Numbered from the stretch's first letter, positions 1-7,660 are shown. The stretch: DNA of 33,123 bases from Pseudomonas cannabina (GCF_900100365.1 NZ_FNKU01000008.1:1-33123), one strand, 5' to 3'. Notes: a model not told the origin generated them from the sequence alone. Made by a program: numbers and translations.

Positions 1-46
1 TATCTAGATGATCAATAATATTTCTTATATTTGTGGCGTCACTCAT
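1..46 (-). CDS. Start of an unidentified gene downstream of the Cro-like gene (cut by window edge)
   Basis: An ATG at 46-44 on the minus strand is preceded by a strong GGAGG Shine-Dalgarno at about 54-58 and opens a frame to the window edge (MSDATNIRNIIDHLD, 15 residues). It lies directly downstream of and co-directional with the Cro-like gene, as an early-operon gene of a lysogeny-type switch would. Too little is visible to name it. Confidence 0.5.
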   Translation of the reverse strand, partial: MSDATNIRNIIDHLD

Positions 47-68
47 AAAAAAACCTCCGCAAATGGCA

Positions 69-299
69 CTATTTGTCGCCGTAACTGGCTGATTTCTCAG
101 TGCGGCTGGGCTGATTTAGGCATAGATCACGTGCCGTGATCATCCCGCCAGTTAACTCTTCGGCAAGGAAAGCCTTGGCGGCGCTCATGTGATGGGTTCC
201 TGAAACCCAATATGAAACCGCAGCTTGAGTTACGCCGAGAGCAATTGCAGTTTTTGCTTGGCCACCAAAAAAATTCACAAGCCTCTGGATGGGGGTCAT
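69..299 (-). CDS. Cro/YdaS-like DNA-binding protein
   Basis: A 76-residue protein starting MTPIQRLVNFFGG. Residues about 12-32 (GGQAKTAIALGVTQAAVSYW) form a helix-turn-helix of the Cro/YdaS type: a recognition helix with VTQAAVSYW and no other domain. The frame is open a little further upstream from a TTG at 332, but the ATG at 299 fits the usual length and start of this family. It diverges from the S24 repressor gene at 387, so the pair looks like a CI/Cro switch sharing the operator region between them. The expected role is repression of the repressor gene and entry into expression of the minus-strand operon. The family call is from the HTH pattern; target and phenotype are inference. Confidence 0.7.
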   Translation of the reverse strand: MTPIQRLVNFFGGQAKTAIALGVTQAAVSYWVSGTHHMSAAKAFLAEELTGGMITARDLCLNQPSRTEKSASYGDK

Positions 300-386
300 A
301 GGGAGGTAGTCCTGATAAGAATATTTATACAATAAGTATAAGATTTATTTTTTGCAACGCCATAAGCGAACTTATAAGCTGATAAG
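300..386. promoter_or_regulatory. Divergent promoter/operator region of the CI/Cro-like switch
   Basis: AT-rich spacer between divergent regulator genes carrying repeated ATAAG/CTTAT half-sites. ATAAG-N4-CTTAT is at 362-375, with further ATAAG-type half-sites at 315-319 and about 331-343, and another CTTAT/ATAAG pair at 371-386. Such clustered dyads are typical operators for a dimeric HTH repressor. Which regulator binds which site cannot be told from sequence. Confidence 0.5.
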
Positions 387-1052
387 ATGACTAACCTAGC
401 CGACAGACTCAAAATCGCACGCGCGCACGCAGGCCTATCCCAGGGCGAACTCGCCCTAAAAGCGGGGATAAAGCAACCTGTGATTTCGCAGCTCGAGACA
501 GGAAAAAATGCTGGCAGCAGTTTCGTAGTCAGTATCGCGAAAGCATGCGGCGTTAACGCTGAATGGCTGGTAAACGGTCAGGGTGGCATGCTCCCTGAAA
601 CTTCAGGATTTGATGCAAACGTAGAACCAGCCTTAGCACCGGTGAAATTTTATGAATACCCTGAAATAAGCTGGGTACAAGCTGGCGCGGCCACGGAGGC
701 TTTAGTGATTGGAAATGTAGCGAATTGCGATGTCCACCCGTCAGACGCTTGGGCTGGGCCGAATGGTTTTTGGTTAAAGGTCAAAGGCCCGTCAATGACT
801 GCACCAGGAGGAATTTCCTTTGTGGAAGGAATGCTGATCCTCATCGCACCAGGATTCGACATTCAAAGCGGCCAATATGTAGTTGCAAAAATTACTGATA
901 CAAACGAAGCAACTTTCAAACAGTTCTATAAAGATTCAGGACGATCTTATCTAAGGCCCTTAAATCCTGTTTTTAGCACGATTGAAATTGATGAGGACTG
1001 GCAGATAATTGGTCGTGTTGTAGACGCAAAATGGCCAAGGTCAGTATTATAA
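387..1052 (+). CDS. CI-like XRE/S24 self-cleaving repressor
   Basis: A 221-residue protein with an N-terminal XRE helix-turn-helix (about residues 5-62; LSQGELALKAGIKQPVISQLE is the HTH) and a C-terminal LexA/CI-type S24 peptidase domain. All the elements of RecA-stimulated self-cleavage are visible: an Ala99-Gly100 scissile bond in WVQAGAA, Ser136 in KGPSM and Lys168 in YVVAKI. It should repress the divergent Cro-like operon and be inactivated during the SOS response, as in lambdoid-type repressors. The length is normal for the family. It is the only gene of the switch on the plus strand and is followed by about 420 bp without a long gene. The fold assignment is strong; the regulated genes are mostly outside the window. 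Confidence 0.88.
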   Translation: MTNLADRLKIARAHAGLSQGELALKAGIKQPVISQLETGKNAGSSFVVSIAKACGVNAEWLVNGQGGMLPETSGFDANVEPALAPVKFYEYPEISWVQAGAATEALVIGNVANCDVHPSDAWAGPNGFWLKVKGPSMTAPGGISFVEGMLILIAPGFDIQSGQYVVAKITDTNEATFKQFYKDSGRSYLRPLNPVFSTIEIDEDWQIIGRVVDAKWPRSVL

Positions 1053-1108
1053 ATGTTCATGAGGTAGCACCCTCATTCGAGAGCACTACCTACTCGTGTA
1101 CCAATAAC

Positions 1109-1258
1109 TCAGTTTTTTCTCCTGTGCATGGCTAATTCGATAGTGGCCCTGAATCGCCCAGAGCAGGTTTTGGCGAAAGCAGCTACCTGATTTGGTTGCA
1201 TACGCCATAAGTCCACAACTTTAATGTTGCGCAGCATGATATATTCAGCATGTGACAT
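1109..1258 (-). CDS. Small 49-residue ORF with a good ribosome-binding site
   Basis: ATG at 1258-1256 preceded by GAGGGG with about 6 nt spacing; stop at 1111-1109. The product begins MSHAEYIMLRNIKVVDLWRM and is moderately basic, ending HRRKN. There is no signal peptide, membrane segment or recognised motif. It lies convergent with the S24 repressor gene in an otherwise empty stretch (1053-1476). The Shine-Dalgarno and the non-repetitive composition are the only support; I do not recognise it. Confidence 0.4.
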   Translation of the reverse strand: MSHAEYIMLRNIKVVDLWRMQPNQVAAFAKTCSGRFRATIELAMHRRKN

Positions 1259-1291
1259 GGTTTCCCCTCGTGTGGGTTCTCTGTGTTATAC

Positions 1292-1325
1292 GGCCCGCCT
1301 GGAACTCTCACCTTCCCTGCGGGCC
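1292..1325. terminator. Weak inverted repeat, possible terminator
   Basis: GGCCCGC at 1292-1298 and GCGGGCC at 1319-1325 can pair; on the plus strand the hairpin is followed by a short T run (1329-1333). The 20-nt loop is long, so this is only a possible terminator for plus-strand transcription from the repressor gene. It also sits just upstream of the small ORF at 1109-1258. Confidence 0.3.
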
Positions 1326-1361
1326 ACCTTTTTCGCCGTTGTTACACAGCGATACATCTAG

Positions 1362-1475
1362 CATGAAATAATGAATTCATGCCAATTTCCTTGAAGCTCT
1401 CACAATCCATACGAAACATTTCGAGCCTCTTTCGCATGATCATGGATTCATTTTTTCATGAAATAATGAATTCAT
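1362..1475. repeat. Pair of identical 19-bp repeats downstream of the partition genes
   Basis: The 19-bp sequence CATGAAATAATGAATTCAT occurs identically at 1362-1380 and 1457-1475, and related CATGAA/TTCATT words recur at 1743-1771. Together with the tandem array upstream of parA (2416-2453) these AT-rich TGAAAT words bracket the partition operon, which suggests centromere or operator sites for the small DNA-binding partner. Site function is inference. Confidence 0.55.
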
Positions 1476-1476
1476 A

Positions 1477-1731
1477 CTATTTGTGCCTCGTCCTGTACTC
1501 CTCATAAGCCTTCATCAAAAGATCGGTTATGCTCATCTGCTGCTCAGCAGCGTAAGCCTTGATTTCGGAATGCTTTTCAATAGGCACACGAATCTGAATG
1601 GGCTTCGGTAGGTTTGATGAGCTGCGTTCAATATTGACCGGGCCTGTGGGTGCTTTTGAAGCGGCACCAAACGCGCCCACATCAATTTTTGGAGCCTGCG
1701 GTTTGCGGTTTGGTGGAGATTTATCAGTCAT
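1477..1731 (-). CDS. Small ribbon-helix-helix-like partition partner of ParA
   Basis: An 84-residue basic protein. Residues 1-45 are a Pro/Lys/Ser-rich flexible arm, and residues about 46-84 contain PIQIRVPIEKHSEIKAYAAE, which fits a beta strand followed by helices as in Arc/CopG/ParG-type ribbon-helix-helix proteins. It lies 35 bp downstream of parA on the same strand, the usual place of the centromere-binding partner (ParB-equivalent) in small type I partition operons. The flexible N-terminal arm is also typical of ParG-like partners, where it stimulates the ParA ATPase. Candidate binding sites (TGAAAT-type repeats) flank the operon on both sides. The RHH assignment is by pattern, not by database match. 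Confidence 0.65.
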   Translation of the reverse strand: MTDKSPPNRKPQAPKIDVGAFGAASKAPTGPVNIERSSSNLPKPIQIRVPIEKHSEIKAYAAEQQMSITDLLMKAYEEYRTRHK

Positions 1732-1766
1732 ACTTCATGCTCTCATGAATTAATGCTTTCATTATA

Positions 1767-2399
1767 TCATGCATTATTCGCGTGGTTGAACACCTGCTGC
1801 ACGACAGATAACGCTTTGTCATTAAGCCCTTTGAACCTAGTTTCAGTAATTGCTAGACCTAAATCCATCGCCGCGCCATACCCCGTAGAAAGCGGTATAG
1901 AGCCCGTGGCACACGCAAACCCAAAAGCTTCAATGTTAGACCTAGCGCTATCTAGCTCACGGTCAGACTGTGGTGTTCGGCTCAAAATGTAGAGAAGCTT
2001 GGTCCGTGGTACGCCTTCTGCCACAAACTCTGTTCCTAGTTTCAGTGCTTCTCGTAAATCGTCCTTTGTGACACCTGTAGGAATCACTATCACGCTAGCT
2101 ACCTTGGCAATCTCCAGACTTTGATTGCTTGCATGAGGCCCGCCGTCCACTACAACCAACTGCCGTCCTTCTGCTTCCCGAATCAACTTATCAGAACGAT
2201 GGTAAACCGTAGAATCGACTCTAGGTTGCAGTGACGCCTCATCGCGAGCGACAGACCAGAGGTACGAGGTCTGTTGTTGTGGGTTGATATCTGCCAATAG
2301 AGTATCCAAGCCAGCTCTCGCAGCCTCTGTGGCAATTGCTCTAGCAAGCGTTGACTTGGTGACGCCACCCTTTTGCTGTAATACCGCGATGATAGCCAT
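1767..2399 (-). CDS. parA: ParA-type partition ATPase
   Basis: A 210-residue P-loop ATPase of the small ParA/MinD type without an N-terminal HTH (type Ib). The deviant Walker A motif KGGVTKST is at residues 10-17 with both signature lysines, and the Walker B-like strand QLVVVDGGPH follows at about residues 77-86. The start is the ATG at 2399, which has GGAGGA just upstream; the longer open frame to 2525 runs back through the repeat array and is not needed. It acts on the nucleoid to position plasmid copies together with the small downstream partner. Upstream lies a tandem TGAAATAC array, the likely operator/centromere. Confidence 0.88.
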   Translation of the reverse strand: MAIIAVLQQKGGVTKSTLARAIATEAARAGLDTLLADINPQQQTSYLWSVARDEASLQPRVDSTVYHRSDKLIREAEGRQLVVVDGGPHASNQSLEIAKVASVIVIPTGVTKDDLREALKLGTEFVAEGVPRTKLLYILSRTPQSDRELDSARSNIEAFGFACATGSIPLSTGYGAAMDLGLAITETRFKGLNDKALSVVQQVFNHANNA

Positions 2400-2415
2400 G
2401 GCTCCTCCGCCTTCA

Positions 2416-2453
2416 TGAAATACTGAAATACTGAAATACTGAAATACTGAAAT
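2416..2453. repeat. Tandem 8-bp array upstream of parA (candidate parS/operator)
   Basis: Four perfect copies of TGAAATAC (2416-2447) plus a partial fifth (TGAAAT) begin 17 bp upstream of the parA start codon. Short tandem repeats at this place are typical of centromeres and autoregulatory operators of type Ib partition systems. The same words recur in looser form at about 2490-2530. Confidence 0.65.
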
Positions 2454-2710
2454 TATCTGCCTGGTCGGCAATGCCTGCGTGAGACAGTATACTGAAAGAA
2501 TACTTTCATGAAAGCATTTATTCATGAAAACATGTATTTCTTGCTATGGCAAGGTGCCAGCTCCGGCTGGTCCAACACAATCCATGTCCTTGGCGTTAGG
2601 TATGGCTCACAAGAGTAGTTCTTTCTGGCACGGCTCATTAGGGTTGCCTTTAGGCCAATTGAGCCATAACTGATAAGCTCGGCCCGTTTAGGTATACCAA
2701 AAGGGGCCAT

Positions 2711-3349
2711 ATGACGACGACTCTCAATGTTGCGCGGGTGTACCTGCGTGTCAGCACAGAAGACCAGGACTTGCAGCGCCAAGAAGCGATCATTGGCAAT
2801 GCGCGAGCAGCGGGCTACTACGTGGCTGCGGTCTATCGCGAAAAAGCTTCGGGCGCTCGATCCGACCGTCCCGAGCTGTTGCGCATGATCGAGGACCTGC
2901 AACCAGGTGAGGTCGTCATCGCTGAGAAGATCGACCGAATCAGCCGTCTTCCCTTGGTCGAAGCAGAAAGGCTTGTGGACGCGATCAAGGCTAAGGGCGC
3001 ACGCTTGGCGGTGCCCGGCATCGTCGATTTATCGGAATTGGCCGAGGCATCCAGTGGCGTCGCCAAGGTGGTGTTGCAAGGCGTACAAGACATGCTGTTG
3101 CGTGTGGCACTGCAAATAGCGCGTGACGACTTCGAGAACCGGCGAGAGCGACAGCGGCAAGGCATCGACTTGGCCAAGAGCGCTGGTCTATATAGAGGAC
3201 GCAAGCCGAATGCTAAAGTGCATGAACAGATCATTGCCCTTAAAGGCGGCGGGTGTAGCATTGCAGAGACTGCTCGGCTGGCGGGGGTCAGCGTCAGCCA
3301 GGTAAAACGTGTTTGGTCGCAGTACCTGGCAGCTAAGCCCAATGTCTGA
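2711..3349 (+). CDS. Serine resolvase (resolvase/invertase family)
   Basis: A 212-residue serine recombinase. The catalytic motif YLRVSTEDQ places the nucleophile at Ser15; conserved arginines follow in the EKIDRISRLPL block (about residues 73-83). The C-terminal SIAETARLAGVSVSQVKRVW (about residues 181-201) is the DNA-binding HTH. Length and order match plasmid multimer-resolution resolvases. It starts about 310 bp from the divergent parA, so 2522-2710 is the natural place for its res site and for both promoters. Role: resolving plasmid dimers so that ParA can partition monomers. A transposon resolvase is the alternative, but no transposase lies beside it. Confidence 0.85.
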   Translation: MTTTLNVARVYLRVSTEDQDLQRQEAIIGNARAAGYYVAAVYREKASGARSDRPELLRMIEDLQPGEVVIAEKIDRISRLPLVEAERLVDAIKAKGARLAVPGIVDLSELAEASSGVAKVVLQGVQDMLLRVALQIARDDFENRRERQRQGIDLAKSAGLYRGRKPNAKVHEQIIALKGGGCSIAETARLAGVSVSQVKRVWSQYLAAKPNV

Positions 3350-3444
3350 AATGCTGCTTGGTTCAGATACCCTGTCTATGACCCTGCTAAATTATTTTCA
3401 GTCTCTCGGTCAACAGTATCAAACCCTTTTCATTAGGCACAAAA

Positions 3445-3717
3445 ATGCTCGATTTATCCGCAGAGCAACACCAACTGGCGAAGATAGTCCATGATTATGC
3501 CAGCCGATTTCCATCGACAGAAAGCGGCGATAGCCAGCTACTACAGGGCTGCTATGACTATATGATGGCTTTCAAACAGGTGCTCGACAGCTCATCAAAA
3601 ATCCAAATGGACTATATCTGCCTGCAATATCCAGGATTTTTTCGCTTCGCAAAAATGATGGAGTTGCTGGCCCAAGGTATTGCTGATGGCGTCATTCAGG
3701 TACCGAAAGAGCACTAA
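3445..3717 (+). CDS. Hypothetical 90-residue protein
   Basis: Starts MLDLSAEQHQLAKIVHDYAS; soluble, largely helical in appearance, with a central aromatic stretch (YICLQYPGFFRFAKMMELL) but no signal peptide or clear membrane segment. It lies between the resolvase and the broken MOBQ relaxase on the same strand. The upstream AGG is only a weak ribosome-binding site. I do not recognise the family; its even composition and position make it more likely real than chance. Confidence 0.55.
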   Translation: MLDLSAEQHQLAKIVHDYASRFPSTESGDSQLLQGCYDYMMAFKQVLDSSSKIQMDYICLQYPGFFRFAKMMELLAQGIADGVIQVPKEH

Positions 3718-3837
3718 AAGTGACAGACCAGAGAATTCTGGCGGTTATTACGATTGAAATCAGCTTAACGTACTTTAAAATCCGGTTTCTGAAGCGCCCC
3801 CATTTGGGGAAGATCACAAACCAAAACAGAGGCAAAA

Positions 3838-4605
3838 GCCATCGCCATCTTCCACGCCAATACCAAACCGATAGCACGCAGCGCCGGACGTTCGTCCGTT
3901 GCTGCTGCGGCCTATCGTTCTGGTACCGAGCTGGTCGATATGCGTACCGGTCTCGTCCATGACTACACCTGGCGCGATGGTGTTTTTTACACAGAAATAA
4001 TGTTGCCGGACGGCACCAGTGCCGAGCGCAATGCTCTGTGGAACGCCGCCGAATCCGCAGAGAAGCGCAAGGATGGCCGGACAGGTCGCGAGTGGATCAT
4101 CGCGTTACCCGCCGAACTGGATGAAGACGCGCGCCAAAAACTGGCATCTGCGTTTGGCATTGAGCTGGCCACCCGTTACGGCGTTGCCGTTGACTTGGCC
4201 ATCCACTTGCCAAGTCGTGAAGGCGACAACCGCAACCACCATGCCTTTGTGATGACCACTACCCGGCAGGTCAGCCGTGATGCAACTGGTCTGCTGGTGA
4301 TGGGTGAAAAGTCCACCATCGAGCTTTCAGATACCAAACGCCGCAGCGTGGGCCTTGGTTCCGCAGCAGATGAAGTGGTCGCCATCCGCCAGTTGTGGGA
4401 GCGGATGGCTAACCGCGCCCTGGAGAACGCTGGTTCAGATGCCCGGATCGATTCACGCAGTCTCAAGGCGCAGGGCCTAGATCGCGAGGCGACCATGCAT
4501 CTTGGGCGGGTGGCCAGCGACATGGAACGCCGCGGAAAGGCCTCTGATCGGGGCGATGGCAACCGGCAAGTTGCTGTGAACAACGCGATGCTCGAGCAGA
4601 TTTAA
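3838..4605 (+). pseudogene. MOBQ-type (MobA/MobL) relaxase fragment, lost start and C-terminus
   Basis: The frame AIAIFHANTKPIARSAGRSS leads without a stop into MRTGLVHDYTW at 3940, giving the classic N-terminus of MobA/MobL relaxases, including SAGRSSVAAAAYRSG and the HLPSREGDNRNHHAFVMTT metal-binding histidine motif. The normal initiator is missing: the codon where MAIxxF should begin reads Lys-Ala, and the first in-frame ATG (3940) lies past the first motif. The frame ends at 4605 after about 255 residues, far short of the usual 400 or more, with no C-terminal domain. It is therefore a remnant of a second mobilisation system, unrelated to the large relaxase at 23.8-27.6 kb. Its end overlaps the convergent gene at 4602-5129. 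Confidence 0.72.
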
Positions 4606-5129
4606 TGAAGGCCCGTGGATTTCTGAATCTGTGACAACTGACGTAGCGAAGGCGGTATGACGCGCGCTAGCCATTTTTCATCCAGCGCCGGAATGGCACC
4701 CAATTGTTCTGCGATGTACACACATTGCAGCAAGGTTTGCTCCAGTAGCAGATAGGGCGCACCGGTTTCGTCTTCCGACATTTCCAAGAAAGACGGTGAC
4801 GTCGTCGCCTTTGTGGCCTTCTTGGCATGTTCTGCGGCAAATTTCATATCCAAACGCTCTAGCCTCGACTCACTAGAGACCGTCACAACGGGTTTACCCC
4901 ATTGCTTGTTAAGCTCGGCTTTGCTCCACCAGGTGGTACCTAACGGTGCCACCAGTTTCGCTTCCTCTAAACTCCATAGCGCGTCTAACATCTGCTCCAA
5001 ACTGAGCATAACCATGCGCTCACCATTGACCTCCAATTCGAAGGCCAGCCGCTCTGGCGTATTGTCATCCTCATCGAATCGAACTCTGGTCGGCCAAGCT
5101 ATCAATTTCAAATCATCAGAAAGCTGCAA
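4602..5129 (-). CDS. Hypothetical protein, TTG start
   Basis: A 175-residue soluble protein opening from a TTG at 5129 (MQLSDDLKLIAWPTRVRFDED) with AGGAGA five to six bases upstream, which decides this unusual start. It is acidic in the first half, with an Ala/Lys-rich stretch (FAAEHAKKATKATTSPSF) in the middle. No known domain, signal peptide or membrane helix is visible. It is convergent with the MOBQ fragment and overlaps its stop by 4 bp. It could belong to the accessory genes of that old mobilisation region. Function unknown. Confidence 0.6.
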   Translation of the reverse strand: MQLSDDLKLIAWPTRVRFDEDDNTPERLAFELEVNGERMVMLSLEQMLDALWSLEEAKLVAPLGTTWWSKAELNKQWGKPVVTVSSESRLERLDMKFAAEHAKKATKATTSPSFLEMSEDETGAPYLLLEQTLLQCVYIAEQLGAIPALDEKWLARVIPPSLRQLSQIQKSTGLH

Positions 5130-5294
5130 TGTTCTCTCCTATGATAGGGGCAAAAAAGGGACCGAGGAGCAATGGAACAGCCAACCGACTTAATCGGCAT
5201 CGAAGCATGGTAACCAAAATTACGCTAATTTCTTACCTGATGCCCCCTCGCACTTATGAGTCATGCTCAGAGAAAGCTTTCGCGTCGGGTAGCG

Positions 5295-5717
5295 TCACGC
5301 CGCCTCAAGGCTCAGCGTGATACGCCTGCCCAGTAGGCCTAGCGCTCGCTCGACCTGCTCGATTTTCGAGGTGTGCAGGAAGTCCACCAGCCGATCCACG
5401 ACTTGCCGCGTACAGCCCAGGCGGCGCGCCAGCTCCGCACGGCTCACGCCGTTGTCCAACATGCTGTTCCACAGCATGATCTTGGCGACGGTCAGCGCAG
5501 GCAGGTGCATCACCAGCTCGTCACCGACTGGTAGTGACGCCTGCGGGATTTTTCGGCGCTGGTCGACATAGAGCGACAATGCCGACTCCATACCGTTCAG
5601 GGCTTCGTCCAGGGCCTCGGTCAAGGTGTCACCTGAGGCGTTCATTTCGGGGATGTTCGGGCAAGAAAGCCAGACGCCAGTCTGTTCTTGATGCTGCGTC
5701 AGCGGATACTGATACAT
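5295..5717 (-). CDS. hicB: HicB antitoxin
   Basis: A 140-residue HicB-family antitoxin. The N-terminal HicB fold carries GVWLSCPNIPEMNASGDTL and the following EALDEALNGMESAL helix (about residues 14-48). A C-terminal HTH (SRAELARRLGCTRQVVDRLVD, about residues 92-112) should bind the operon promoter. It starts at the ATG at 5717 with GAGG five bases upstream and lies 31 bp downstream of hicA on the same strand, the usual toxin-first order. It neutralises the HicA mRNA interferase and represses the operon, helping plasmid maintenance. Confidence 0.93.
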   Translation of the reverse strand: MYQYPLTQHQEQTGVWLSCPNIPEMNASGDTLTEALDEALNGMESALSLYVDQRRKIPQASLPVGDELVMHLPALTVAKIMLWNSMLDNGVSRAELARRLGCTRQVVDRLVDFLHTSKIEQVERALGLLGRRITLSLEAA

Positions 5718-5748
5718 AAGGCCTCACCTGTCGTGGTGCAGCTGAAGC

Positions 5749-5931
5749 TCAGTCCTTGAGGCCCAGCTGTTTGATGATCGATTTGCGTAACCCTTCGTGC
5801 ATTTCCTTGCTGCCGTGGTCTGCAAAGATGGTCGCCTTGCCATTCAAGTACACCTTGAAGTGACTGCCCTTGGCCGCTTTGAACTCAGCGCCTTGAGCCT
5901 GTAACCATCGCCGAAACTCGCTGCACTTCAT
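5749..5931 (-). CDS. hicA: HicA toxin (mRNA interferase)
   Basis: A 60-residue double-stranded-RNA-binding-like toxin: MKCSEFRRWLQAQGAEF, then KGSHFKVYLNGK with the catalytic His24, then the typical GLRKSIIKQLGL C-terminus. The ATG at 5931 matches the family start; the open frame to 5973 adds 14 residues (MLHDTSTETARTEA) that are not part of the family. HicA cleaves mRNA when free of HicB. All key residues are present, so the toxin looks active. Confidence 0.93.
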   Translation of the reverse strand: MKCSEFRRWLQAQGAEFKAAKGSHFKVYLNGKATIFADHGSKEMHEGLRKSIIKQLGLKD

Positions 5932-6030
5932 TGCTTCAGTCCTTGCCGTTTCGGTAGAGGTATCATGCAACATATCTACTGCTAAAGCAATACTAATGTT
6001 GCTTCTCTAACGCCGCGAGCTGCCCCAAAA

Positions 6031-6296
6031 GCATGCCTTCATTGAAGGCAAAGAGCGATTTACCATGCGCATAATTTTCTGAGCAGCCTGCGCGCACACG
6101 CGCCCGGTTGAGGACTGGGGCGGCTTGCCGCCCTGGGCCGATTTATCCGGGTCTTAGCGCCCGAAGGGTGCCCGTAGGTCAGGGCAGGGCAGCCTTATCG
6201 CCCTAGGCCGCTTAGACTGGCTGTTTCGCTGATTTATATGCGCAGACATACGCGCCGTGCTGAAGGCACGACTTGCGCGTGCATTTCTGCTTTATG
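6031..6296. repeat. 266-bp non-coding direct repeat, copy A
   Basis: This 266-bp block aligns without gaps to 20682-20947 with about 23 mismatches by my count (about 91 % identity). It holds no convincing gene. It contains several GC-rich dyads (for example GTGC-TGAAG-GCAC-type near 6257-6269) and the word TTTATCCGGG. Copy A lies upstream of hicA and next to the IS cluster; copy B lies in the region downstream of repA. It may be duplicated replication-origin or regulatory DNA. Confidence 0.8.
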
Positions 6297-6307
6297 TGTG
6301 GAATGAA

Positions 6308-6342
6308 AATAAAGTGTCATCCGTACAAATAAAGTCTCATCC
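6308..6342. repeat. Two 15-bp direct repeats with 20-bp period
   Basis: AATAAAGTGTCATCC (6308-6322) and AATAAAGTCTCATCC (6328-6342) repeat with a 20-bp spacing just upstream of a truncated gene start at 6411. Such short phased repeats occur at ends of some IS families, so this may be the left end of an element later broken by the IS insertion at 6448. The identity of the element is not established. Confidence 0.45.
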
Positions 6343-6410
6343 TATTTTCCGGCTATGCTCCATCACTAGCCGACCAAGGGCAGGGAAGCCACATTTCGTA
6401 CGGAGCATGT

Positions 6411-6447
6411 ATGTCAAGTTTACGAGCAGAATATCAACGGTTCTTAG
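6411..6447 (+). pseudogene. First 12 codons of a gene interrupted by the IS5-type element
   Basis: ATG at 6411 with GGAG six bases upstream opens MSSLRAEYQRFL and is cut at the TTAG target site (6444-6447) where the IS element begins. Beyond the IS cluster (from 11545) the frame gives only a short tail, so the rest of the gene is not recognisable. Product unknown; possibly the transposition gene of the element whose end is at 6308-6342. Confidence 0.4.
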
Positions 6448-7656
6448 GGAGGCGCTGCAAAAATAGCCAACTGTCCCCACCCTTGGCACACTAAGTTCCT
6501 TCAACAGCCTCCCTCTCCGTGAGCGTTACGCGCGTGCAGAAGACCTTCTCCGAACTCGAATATACCGGCAAGAAAAAGCAGACTCGCCGAGATCGCTTCC
6601 TGGCTGACCTTGAACAGTTGGTGCCCTGGGCCCTGCTGGAGGCGCAAGTGGCGCCGTTTTATAGCAACACCGCAGGCAAGCGCGGACGCCCTGCGATAGG
6701 GGTGTCGCGCATGTTGCGCATGTACGTCGTGCAGCAGTGTTTCGGTTTCTCCGATGAAGGTTGCGAAGATGCCGTCTACGACAGCCAGGCCATCCGCGGT
6801 TTTATGGGTATCGACCTGGGTCGCGAGTCTGCACCGGATGCCACCACCTTGCTGCGTTTTCGCCGCTTGCTGGAAGTCCATCAGCTAACCCGGCTGCTGT
6901 TTGAAACGATTAACCAGCATCTGGCCAGCCGGGGGCTGCTGCTCAAGGAAGGCACTATCGTCGACGCTACTCTGATCGCCGCGCCGCCCTCGGTCAAGAA
7001 CCGAGAAGGCAAGCGTGATCCTGAGATGCATCAGGCCAGGAAAGGCAATCAATGGCACTTTGGGATGAAGGCCCACATTGGTGTAGACGCCACGTCGGGG
7101 CTGGTGCACAGCGTAGTAGGGACGGCCGCTAACGTGGCGGATGTCACCCAAGTTGGCCAGTTGCTTCACGGTGACGAAACCTATGTTTCGGGTGACGCTG
7201 GATACACCGGTGCGGCCAAGCGACCGGAGCATGCTGAACGGGACGTTATCTGGTCGATTGCAGAACGGCCAAGCAGTTACAAGCAGCACGGCGAAGGCAG
7301 CGTGCTGTATCGGGTCAAGCGCAAAATTGAATATGCCAAGGCGCAACTGCGTGCCAAGGTCGAGCACCCCTTCCAGGTAATCAAGGTGCGCTTCAATCAT
7401 CGCAAGGTTCGCTACCGTGGGCTGGAAAAGAATACAGCGCAGTTGTTCAGTTTGTTTGGGTTGGCCAATCTGATGCTGGCCAAGCGGTATTTACAACAGA
7501 CGGCAGGATAAATCCGTCTGAAAGGCGGGACTGGCCCGCCTTTCAGCAAAATGAGGGCAGAAATCTGCTCGAGAAACGTAAAATAAGGCCGGCAGGTTGA
7601 AAAAAACCGGCTTGGAAATGGGGACGGTGCGAACGGGTTAATTGTTCAGCGTCTCC
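6448..7656 (+). mobile_element. IS5-family insertion sequence A (1,209 bp)
   Basis: Left end GGAGGCGCTG at 6448 and, read inward on the minus strand, right end GGAGACGCTG at 7656 form the terminal inverted repeats. The flanks are TTAG (6444-6447) and CTAG (7657-7660), both fitting the YTAR target of IS5-type elements. One intact transposase gene fills it. The first ten terminal bases match those of the three MITEs in this window. Confidence 0.85.
6519..7511 (+). CDS. IS5-family DDE transposase (element A), intact
   Basis: A 330-residue transposase starting with GTG at 6519 (MSVTRVQKTFSELEY). The DDE triad is visible: Asp in GTIVDATLI, Asp in VSGDAGYTG, and Glu in AKVEHPFQVIK with the family-typical KVRYRGLEKN after it. 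The N-terminal DUF772-like part (RGRPAIGVSRMLRMYVVQQ) is also standard. No frameshift or stop is seen, so this copy is the likely active source. It could act in trans on the 99-101-bp MITEs that share its terminal GGAGRCGCTG. Confidence 0.9.
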   Translation: MSVTRVQKTFSELEYTGKKKQTRRDRFLADLEQLVPWALLEAQVAPFYSNTAGKRGRPAIGVSRMLRMYVVQQCFGFSDEGCEDAVYDSQAIRGFMGIDLGRESAPDATTLLRFRRLLEVHQLTRLLFETINQHLASRGLLLKEGTIVDATLIAAPPSVKNREGKRDPEMHQARKGNQWHFGMKAHIGVDATSGLVHSVVGTAANVADVTQVGQLLHGDETYVSGDAGYTGAAKRPEHAERDVIWSIAERPSSYKQHGEGSVLYRVKRKIEYAKAQLRAKVEHPFQVIKVRFNHRKVRYRGLEKNTAQLFSLFGLANLMLAKRYLQQTAG

Positions 7657-7660
7657 CTAG

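Noticed and set aside
2522..2902. 126-codon minus-strand ORF upstream of parA
   Set aside because: Overlaps the resolvase start and the likely res/promoter region; no family features.
6257..6466. 69-codon ORF across the 266-bp repeat edge
   Set aside because: Starts inside the repeat but is not conserved in copy B and runs into the IS end.
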